This document shows positions 15,110-20,079 of a DNA stretch of 20,079 bases, piece after piece; the stretch's first letter is position 1, and each line of letters starts with the position of its first letter. The notes beneath the pieces were generated by a model. The model searched no databases. It saw only the letters and a program-made list of their open reading frames with translations, and was not told the DNA's origin. The stretch is from the IMG/VR virus record IMGVR_UViG_3300032242_000541, positions 1 through 20,079 of that record. One strand, written 5' to 3'. The position numbers and the translations under genes are program-made. The stretch comes from a virus.

Positions 15110-16296
15110 GTGTTAGCTTTTGCCTCTATAATGCTTTCTTTTTCCGCGTGACTAATAATTAAATCACACCGGTTACTGTAAATTGCTGTCTTACTATGAC
15201 GCAAACTAGTACCTAACACTATAACACTTTTCGCCGCCCAATCGCAATCTTTTAGGAAAAATTTTGGTAATTTTCCAGTCTGTACACAGGCTACTTGTGT
15301 GTCAGCAGTCAACGGACTATTGTATTGCTTGTCTTTTATTAGATTATTAAATTCCTTGCCAGTGTCGGTATTTTCGAGTCTAAAATAAATTCCAATGTTG
15401 TCTGTGATTCCATTTTTTTCCATAGAATCTGAAAAATTCTGGAGATTTTTCACATAGTCATTGCTGTTGTTAGAGTCAAATACAACCAGTATCGGCAGTC
15501 GATCAATCGATTTTAATGTTGCTACTAATTCTGTTAAATCGTGCAAACTGCTGTTGATCCAAATCTTTGTACTAGATCTGTGTACTATTAAATCCGACAA
15601 ATTTCCGTATTTTTTCGGTGGATTTTTCACAAAATATTGGTAACGTATACTACGATCCTGACGCATTGTTTCGTTGATAAGATCGAGAGGCCCGCATTCT
15701 TTTTCTAAAGTTATTTTTAGATTAGTTGGTAAAATCTCTTCGAAAGTATAATTTGCCTTGATATCGGAAATTTCGTATTTTTTAATAATTTCGTAAAAAT
15801 TAGTGATTTTCTGGTCAACTTCAAACCGATATGATTTTAGCGACTCGATCAAGCATACAACGTTCTTTTCGGTCAATGCATAGTGCCAGCGGTTGTTAGA
15901 TATTTTTGCAATTTGACCAAACTCTCCAGTTGATATGTGATGCAGTACATCACGTATGCGAGTATTATGGGTAAATTCCACTGCTATAACTGATTCTTCA
16001 TCGACATTTTTGGTCAGAAAGATTTTTCTAATATTTTCGATAATTCTAAATGGCCGAGACCATAAATTATTTTCTAAGATTTCTATTATGTCAGACTCGA
16101 CATCTCTTAGTTGTAATCTGTATTCATATAAAATCTTATGTAGTAACTTACCTTGATTTTCTGTGATAAAACTAGGCAAGCAAACGCTTGTACTAAGACT
16201 CTTTAATACTTTTAAATCTTTCTTGTTGATAAAATTCGAAAATTTCTCAAGTCCGTTATCGCTAATTTTAGTAAGTAGGTTATCAATGGTCGTCAT
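15097..16296 (-). CDS. Unknown 399-aa protein, first gene of the uvsW operon
   Basis: A 399-residue protein not recognised. The N-terminal ~210 residues are helical and charged (IIEILENNLWSRPFRIIENI, NTRIRDVLHHISTGEFGQIA). The C-terminal half looks alpha/beta, with short hydrophobic strands RLPILVVFDSNN, TQVACVQTG and KSVIVLGTSLR, reminiscent of a RecA-like or Rossmann layer, but I see no Walker A, DExx or other nucleotide-binding signature. It is the leading gene behind a strong sigma70-type promoter and overlaps uvsW by 13 bases. It could be a partner of UvsW; that is inference. ATG 16296 is the first in-frame start and lies only six bases after the -10 box. Confidence 0.8.
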   Translation of the reverse strand: MTTIDNLLTKISDNGLEKFSNFINKKDLKVLKSLSTSVCLPSFITENQGKLLHKILYEYRLQLRDVESDIIEILENNLWSRPFRIIENIRKIFLTKNVDEESVIAVEFTHNTRIRDVLHHISTGEFGQIAKISNNRWHYALTEKNVVCLIESLKSYRFEVDQKITNFYEIIKKYEISDIKANYTFEEILPTNLKITLEKECGPLDLINETMRQDRSIRYQYFVKNPPKKYGNLSDLIVHRSSTKIWINSSLHDLTELVATLKSIDRLPILVVFDSNNSNDYVKNLQNFSDSMEKNGITDNIGIYFRLENTDTGKEFNNLIKDKQYNSPLTADTQVACVQTGKLPKFFLKDCDWAAKSVIVLGTSLRHSKTAIYSNRCDLIISHAEKESIIEAKANTWRS

Positions 16297-16302
16297 AGTA
16301 TT

Positions 16303-16331
16303 AGTATACAGTAGCAGGTCTTAAAAGTCAA
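16303..16331 (-). promoter_or_regulatory. Sigma70-type promoter for the uvsW operon
   Basis: On the minus strand the -35 box TTGACT (16331-16326) and the -10 box TATACT (16308-16303) are 17 bp apart. The ATG of the 399-residue gene begins six bases after the -10 box. It follows directly on the terminator of the recombination operon, so it restarts transcription. Confidence 0.87.
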
Positions 16332-16346
16332 CCTCTATAAATATTT

Positions 16347-16366
16347 AAAGGTGCCTAAGCACCTTT
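16347..16366 (-). terminator. Intrinsic terminator of the 32-uvsX-uvsY operon
   Basis: A perfect 8-bp stem (AAAGGTGC / GCACCTTT) with a four-base loop, 17 bases after the uvsY-like stop. On the minus strand it is followed by TTTAAATATTTAT, a T-rich tail. Confidence 0.85.
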
Positions 16367-16383
16367 TGGGAAGATTGATATGA

Positions 16384-16836
16384 TTAAAGTGTGGCGTCTT
16401 CCATGCCAGCTGTACGGAGTTTAATTACATTTGATAGTTGCCATTGCTTAATATCTAATGCCTTAGTAATGCCAAGCCATTTGTTTCTAAGTAGTGCAAA
16501 TTCGTTGATAATTTTTTCAAAGTCAACAACATCCGATTCACCATCTACATATTTTTCACAATCTTTCGACGAAAGTGCTCGTTGATAGTTCTCGAGATAT
16601 TTTCTAAAGTGTTGACTACGGAGCCTTCTTAATTCAATGTTAAGATATTCTAAGATAGCTTCAATTTCCTGTAGTTGTGAAAATCTTTCTTCAACAATGC
16701 CCGGCATGCTTGCGCTTGCTCGTTCGATATTACCGACAATTTTCACGTCTTGCCGTGCCTGGTTCAATTCTGCTTCAAAATGGGCCACGGCATCGGGTAT
16801 AAAAGAAATGTCTTTGCTAATCTTAGAATACCACAT
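16384..16836 (-). CDS. uvsY: Probable UvsY recombination mediator
   Basis: A 150-residue helical protein, near the size of T4 UvsY (137). The first half is helical and acidic, the middle carries ELRRLRSQHFRKYLENY, and the C-terminus FALLRNKWLGITKALDI...VIKLRTAGMEDA resembles the UvsY ending in which a helix leads to the conserved arginine-rich tail segment. UvsY in T4 loads UvsX on gp32-coated DNA. The gene is the last of the 32 - uvsX operon, which supports the call. Identity with other UvsY proteins is low by eye, so this rests on length, tail pattern and position. Confidence 0.65.
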   Translation of the reverse strand: MWYSKISKDISFIPDAVAHFEAELNQARQDVKIVGNIERASASMPGIVEERFSQLQEIEAILEYLNIELRRLRSQHFRKYLENYQRALSSKDCEKYVDGESDVVDFEKIINEFALLRNKWLGITKALDIKQWQLSNVIKLRTAGMEDATL

Positions 16837-16841
16837 GTATA

Positions 16842-17075
16842 TTATTCCAGTTCTTTATAATCGTCTTCGTCTTCGTCGGATTCTTCGTCTAGGTAGTATT
16901 CAATCGCCGAATCTAGAATGCCGTCGACTCCAGTTGCGCCTTCTAGCACACGATCTTGTGTTCCAAAATCTGCTAATAGATCAACATAGCGTTCAGCTAC
17001 TGCTTCTAAATTCTTTTTATCGATAAACTCACTAAACAGTACCCATACGTCAGCAATTTGTGTTTCATTCAACAT
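16842..17075 (-). CDS. Small acidic protein between uvsX and uvsY, 77 aa
   Basis: A very acidic product (MLNETQIADVWVLFSEFIDK at the start; the end is a run of Glu and Asp, YYLDEESDEDEDDYKELE). It overlaps the uvsX 3' end by 11 bases and has GAGGAGA as a strong ribosome binding site inside uvsX. The acidic tail resembles those that contact basic replication proteins, so it might modulate UvsX or gp32; this is inference. No family recognised. Confidence 0.75.
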   Translation of the reverse strand: MLNETQIADVWVLFSEFIDKKNLEAVAERYVDLLADFGTQDRVLEGATGVDGILDSAIEYYLDEESDEDEDDYKELE

Positions 17076-18123
17076 TTTCGTCCGTCTCCTCTGGAATGGT
17101 TGTTGTTATTTCGGGTTTGATATGGAATTTTGCCATTATCATATCTAATTTATCATCTTTCCATTCTTTTCGGTAGAATTTGAATTCCTCACCAGTCTCT
17201 GGATCAATCCACTTGAGTCGATTACCTTCTTGTTTTAGCAAACCGGCTTTCTCGCACATATCGACCATTCCTGAATAAGGATTCATACCTGTTTCATACG
17301 GAATTTTAATTTGTACAGTTTCAAAAGGTTTGCTATAACGAGTTTTCATAATCTTACAGCTTGCACGAATACCCATTACATCCGATACTTTATTGCCATC
17401 TTCATCCTCTTTGAGTTTGAGTTTTTTCATAGCAACAACAATACTAGACGCATAGACAAAGCCTTGTCCGCCGCTAATCTTATCGTCTGGATCGAACATG
17501 TCCTGTGACGCATACGTGTGATTTGTACAAACCATACCTACATTATAACTACCAAACATGTTAACACAGTTACGCACTAAACTGGTAAGTGCTTTAGGTT
17601 TACGGCCCATGTCTCCTTTCATATCACCAGCTTGGAACTGGTTAATGTCAGTAGGGGTAAGCAACATACCCAATGAGTCTATGACAAATAAGACCTTAGG
17701 ACGTTCTGTCATTTCTTTGTACTCTTTCATGAATTCATGAATGGTTTTAGCCACATCATCAATCATTGCCATGTTGAGTTTAAGCAGTTTGTCTTCGCTA
17801 GTATCTACACCAAGTGCATGTAACCATGTTTCGTCTAGCGCATTTTCTGTATCAATTAAGATAACATAAATGCCCTGTGCTTGTGCGTTGCGCACTAGGT
17901 TACCCGAGCAGATAAAACTCTTACCTGCACCAGACTCGCCAGCAAATACTGTTACCTTACCTAAAGGAATACCTTTATTAAAGTCTCCGCTGATTAGATA
18001 GTTAAGCGTATAGTTGCCTGTGCTGACCCAATCTGTTGGATCGTTAAATCCAACACCAAGCCCGTCGATTGACTTGGTCAAAGTTTTTCTAAACTTTGAT
18101 AAATCGAACGCTTTAGTTGCCAT
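17065..18123 (-). CDS. uvsX: UvsX RecA-like recombinase
   Basis: A 352-residue RecA-family strand-exchange protein. Walker A is GESGAGKS (62-69), Walker B is VLFVIDS (144-150), and the loop with KISGGQG is at 215-221, the region where RecA-type proteins contact DNA. The acidic end (PEETDENVE) is typical of UvsX. The start is placed at 18123 (MATKAFDLSK) rather than at an upstream ATG at 18156, because it follows the previous stop by one base and the shorter form fits the family. It acts with gp32 and UvsY, both in this operon. Nothing is truncated and all motor motifs are intact. Confidence 0.95.
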   Translation of the reverse strand: MATKAFDLSKFRKTLTKSIDGLGVGFNDPTDWVSTGNYTLNYLISGDFNKGIPLGKVTVFAGESGAGKSFICSGNLVRNAQAQGIYVILIDTENALDETWLHALGVDTSEDKLLKLNMAMIDDVAKTIHEFMKEYKEMTERPKVLFVIDSLGMLLTPTDINQFQAGDMKGDMGRKPKALTSLVRNCVNMFGSYNVGMVCTNHTYASQDMFDPDDKISGGQGFVYASSIVVAMKKLKLKEDEDGNKVSDVMGIRASCKIMKTRYSKPFETVQIKIPYETGMNPYSGMVDMCEKAGLLKQEGNRLKWIDPETGEEFKFYRKEWKDDKLDMIMAKFHIKPEITTTIPEETDENVE

Positions 18124-18124
18124 A

Positions 18125-18337
18125 TTAAACGTCCCTGTCCATTTCACATGCTTCACGCACTAGTGAAACAACTTCGTCTAATGTGTTACACAAGATCTTG
18201 GCATTGACATAATCGCCTTTCTTGTTGCGTCCACCTGCTTCTACCATGAAGCCATTGTCGTACATGTTGATTGTAAACGACTCATTTACCTTAGTCAATT
18301 TGTCTCCAAATGACTTTACTGATTTTGCTGTTGCCAT
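18125..18337 (-). CDS. Small conserved-type phage protein, 70 aa
   Basis: A short protein between gene 32 and uvsX, MATAKSVKSFGDKLTKVNES at the start and NAKILCNTLDEVVSLVREAC near the end. It has AGGAG before ATG 18337, and its stop precedes the uvsX ATG by one base. The GFMVEAGGRNKKGDYVNAKI pattern suggests a small beta-alpha fold. It may be an accessory of recombination by position; no motif supports a function. Confidence 0.75.
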   Translation of the reverse strand: MATAKSVKSFGDKLTKVNESFTINMYDNGFMVEAGGRNKKGDYVNAKILCNTLDEVVSLVREACEMDRDV

Positions 18338-18360
18338 TTTATTCTCCTAATAGATGATAA

Positions 18361-18393
18361 CTCGGGCGTACGACTAAGTCGCAGAGGCCCAAG
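18361..18393 (-). other. Structured intergenic RNA element after gene 32
   Basis: Read on the minus strand, CTTGGGC pairs with GCCCGAG (one G-U), enclosing a small internal loop and a second five-pair stem (GCGAC with GTCGT) around a three-base loop. No U tract follows the 3' side, so it does not look like a terminator. It sits between the gene 32 stop and the ribosome binding site of the 70-residue gene. Confidence 0.5.
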
Positions 18394-18401
18394 CCGTATT
18401 T

Positions 18402-19388
18402 TTATTGCTTTTGACGATTGCGAATCATTGCCAAGATATCTTGGGCACGTGAGTCGCCACCTTCTGCCGCTGGAGCACTTGCTGGTGCTGGAGCCGCTTT
18501 TGCTACTGGAGCAGGTGTGTCATCTTCATCATGTGATGCCGCTGGAGCAGGTGCGGCCTTTGGAGTTGACTTAACAGGATCGCCGGTGTTTTGGCTCATT
18601 CCTGCTGGTTTGAAATATTGACCCCAACGTTCCATGTCATATGGTTCGCCGTCAACTGATGCTTCAAACATTTCTTTCATAACTTTCAACTCAACTTCGC
18701 CTGGCTTCTTAGGAAGGAAGTCGGACAAGTTAAACAAGCCATGGTCTTTGATTGCCGCTTGTTCTGTATCATTTAGTGGACGCTCACGACGTGCCCAACT
18801 TGAAGTTGAGTAGTCTGCGTATCCGCCCTTGCTACCTTTCTTCATACGATAATCTAAACCGTGGATGAAGTCAGTTGGCAAATCTTCCAACTCTGGGTCA
18901 ACAAGTGCCGCGCGAATTGATGTAAAGATTTGAGGGCCGATGATAAAACGGCGAATTGGATTTTCTGGTTGGTCTTCAGTTTTCTCGCCAAGTCCGTCTT
19001 CAACAACAAACCCTTGGAAAATGTAACTGCGTTTCTTCCAGTATTTACGACCCATGTCTTCTAATGCTGGATCTTTAAACCAACCACGTACTTCTGCCAA
19101 GATTGGGCAAGTGTCGCCATACATTTCTACGCATGGAACTTGTACTGTTACTGGTTTGGATTCTGACTCACCTTTGATTCCGGCGAATGGCAATTTGATC
19201 ATTGCACGTTCTACCCAGAAAAATGTGTTGTCTTGGTTACCGTCTGGTAAGAAACGAAGTGTGGACTCACCACCTTCTTTGAGATTCCAGAATGGATAAA
19301 TTGATTTATCTCCACCTGAACGTTGATTGTCTGAACCTTTCGATTCTGCTGCCTTGAGCTTTGCTCTGATTTCTGCTAAAGATGCCAT
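18402..19388 (-). CDS. 32: gp32-like single-stranded DNA-binding protein
   Basis: A 328-residue protein with the gp32 layout. The basic N-terminus (residues 1-30) is the likely cooperativity region. The OB core (about 30-240) includes YPFWNLKEGGESTLRFLPDG, the CVEMYGDTCPIL zinc-site remnant (Cys86, Cys94), RSYIFQGFVV and the FIIGPQIFTSI strand. The tail (about 265-310) is a Pro/Ala-rich linker, followed by SRAQDILAMIRNRQKQ at the end, the conserved C-terminus of cyanophage-type gp32. In T4 this protein coats single-stranded DNA, removes secondary structure and recruits other replication proteins through its acidic end. AGGAG precedes the ATG. T4 gp32 is 301 residues; this one is somewhat longer because of the linker. 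Confidence 0.93.
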   Translation of the reverse strand: MASLAEIRAKLKAAESKGSDNQRSGGDKSIYPFWNLKEGGESTLRFLPDGNQDNTFFWVERAMIKLPFAGIKGESESKPVTVQVPCVEMYGDTCPILAEVRGWFKDPALEDMGRKYWKKRSYIFQGFVVEDGLGEKTEDQPENPIRRFIIGPQIFTSIRAALVDPELEDLPTDFIHGLDYRMKKGSKGGYADYSTSSWARRERPLNDTEQAAIKDHGLFNLSDFLPKKPGEVELKVMKEMFEASVDGEPYDMERWGQYFKPAGMSQNTGDPVKSTPKAAPAPAASHDEDDTPAPVAKAAPAPASAPAAEGGDSRAQDILAMIRNRQKQ

Positions 19389-19459
19389 AATTGTTCTCCT
19401 ATTAATAGCCTTTGTTTGCTTTATGTGCCTAATATTGTTTTACCAACCTTGATAAAACA

Positions 19460-19491
19460 AAAAGTGCATACATGTTATTGTACGCACTTTT
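19460..19491 (-). terminator. Intrinsic terminator downstream of the right-edge gene
   Basis: Arms AAAAGTGC and GCACTTTT (eight pairs, extended by three after one mismatch) with an eight-base loop. On the minus strand they are followed by TGTTTTATC. It separates the partial gene at the edge from gene 32. On the plus strand the tail TTTTATTTATA is also T rich. Confidence 0.75.
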
Positions 19492-19498
19492 ATTTATA
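19491..19498 (-). promoter_or_regulatory. Candidate late promoter octamer overlapping the terminator
   Basis: An exact TATAAATA on the minus strand, overlapping the first base of the terminator's 5' arm and lying about 100 bases before gene 32. It could also be a by-product of the T tract of the hairpin read on the other strand, so it is listed as a candidate only. Confidence 0.4.
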
Positions 19499-19541
19499 AG
19501 AGCAAGAGAAATCTTGCTTGAAATGTGAGTATTTTACTCGA

Positions 19542-20079
19542 TTATCTTGATAACTGTATAATACGTGCCAAAGTTTGATCTTCGTTATACATCTGTCCAG
19601 TTGTATTATAAGATTCTTTTATCGATAATTGTTTTTTGACAATATCCATATACACTAATGGAACTTCTTCTATCTTTTTTCTTTTTTCTTTTACTGCTTT
19701 AATCCAAGTTGGAATATTTTTAATATCTGCTGGATTTACAGGTCGAGTAGTACCATTTACGGTAATTTTAGTTTTAGGATCAATAATCAGATAGCCAAAT
19801 TCCTTTTCAGCTTTTCGAGTGTCGTCGCCTGTGATACCGTCTGTTTTTAACTTTGTACCGTCTTTATTCGTTGCGCCCAAATCAGCCAATTGTTTTTGCC
19901 TGTCATAGACTTCCGGCTTACCTTTAGGATCCATTCCTGGACGTGTTGAGTTTTGTGGTTGATCCCCAGTTCCCGATTGTTTACTTGATCCATCAGCGTT
20001 CCAACCACTTGCGTATTTTGCATCCCAGGCTTGTGCTTGTAATGGATCTGTTGGTCGGGGTTTAACTGAATCGGCCGCA
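19542..20079 (-). CDS. Partial gene with a peptidoglycan-binding-like fold (5' end beyond window)
   Basis: The frame is open from the right edge, and the visible part gives 178 residues to the stop at 19542. The first ~55 visible residues are Pro, Gly, Ser and Asp rich (disordered). The following DRQKQLADLGATNKDG...TDGITGDDTRKAEKEFG has the repeat-like pattern of the peptidoglycan-binding domain (LQ...LG..DGxxG..T..A...F). Then comes ITVNGTTRPVNPADIKNIPT, a basic helix (KEKRKKIEE) and a C-terminus NEDQTLARIIQLSR. No lysozyme catalytic region is visible. It could be a virion-internal or baseplate-associated protein; an amidase is less likely from what is seen. The 4018-4662 gene has a similar disordered, helical and domain layout. 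Confidence 0.7.
   Translation of the reverse strand, partial: AADSVKPRPTDPLQAQAWDAKYASGWNADGSSKQSGTGDQPQNSTRPGMDPKGKPEVYDRQKQLADLGATNKDGTKLKTDGITGDDTRKAEKEFGYLIIDPKTKITVNGTTRPVNPADIKNIPTWIKAVKEKRKKIEEVPLVYMDIVKKQLSIKESYNTTGQMYNEDQTLARIIQLSR

Noticed and set aside
18124-18156. Upstream ATG extending UvsX by 11 residues.
   Set aside because: It would overlap the 70-residue gene, adds a sequence unlike UvsX N-termini, and the ATG at 18123 follows the upstream stop by a single base.
19405-19432. A TTTGCTTTA string resembling the T4 MotA box on the plus strand near gene 32.
   Set aside because: It points away from gene 32 and towards the terminator; no plus-strand gene follows, and on the minus strand no MotA-like box with proper spacing to a -10 was found.
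19501-19518. A small hairpin (AGCAAG / CTTGCT) after the right-edge gene.
   Set aside because: Six pairs and no T tract; it is likely accessory to the real terminator at 19460-19491 or chance.
1-20079. CRISPR arrays, tRNAs, rRNA, insertion sequences, integrase or attachment sites.
   Set aside because: No repeat-spacer pattern, cloverleaf, inverted-repeat-bounded transposase or integrase frame was seen on either strand.

Overview
The window is a piece of a T4-like (contractile-tailed, tevenvirus-type) bacteriophage genome, most likely from an aquatic host. It is AT-rich and almost gapless, and nearly all genes lie on the minus strand. It carries the core T4 replication-recombination set: a gp32-like single-stranded DNA-binding protein, UvsX recombinase, a probable UvsY mediator, UvsW helicase, gp61-like primase and gp41-like helicase. 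Several copies of the T4 late promoter octamer (TATAAATA, or the NATAAATA variant) stand before virion-type genes. Nothing in the window fixes the host: no photosynthesis gene, tRNA or other host marker is present.

Layout from right to left, the direction of most transcription. At the right edge (19542-20079) is a partial gene with a peptidoglycan-binding-like fold, closed by a hairpin terminator. Next is the recombination operon 32 - 70-aa gene - uvsX - 77-aa gene - uvsY (19388-16384), ending at a terminator (16347-16366). A clear sigma70-type promoter follows and starts a second operon: 399-aa unknown gene - uvsW - 168-aa gene - 2OG-Fe(II) oxygenase-like gene - 80-aa gene - 158-aa gene - zinc-finger gene - 66-aa gene - a miniature DnaE-like gene (16296-10335). 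Most junctions in it overlap or nearly touch (ATGA and TAATG).

A divergent late pair follows: a plus-strand conserved gene (9964-10338) and a minus-strand virion gene (9936-8767), with interlocked late promoters. A second sigma70-type promoter (8735-8763) then drives primase - 36-aa gene - carbamoyltransferase - helicase (8727-4713). The left part is late structural: a virion-type gene with a possible ribosome-modulation-factor-like tail (4662-4018), a shared bidirectional terminator, a plus-strand structural gene (3474-3989), a tail-fibre-like gene (3408-2551), and a long repeat-rich structural gene running off the left edge (2523-1).

UvsX, UvsY and gp32 assemble recombination filaments, UvsW remodels branched DNA, and gp41 with gp61 form the primosome. 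The carbamoyltransferase and oxygenase are accessory enzymes that could modify nucleotides or surface molecules. The points most worth a second look are the ~192-residue DnaE-like protein that seems to keep the polymerase aspartates, two strong promoters placed so close to their start codons that the mRNAs should be leaderless, a late promoter octamer embedded in the terminator upstream of gene 32, and the RMF-like tail on a late protein.
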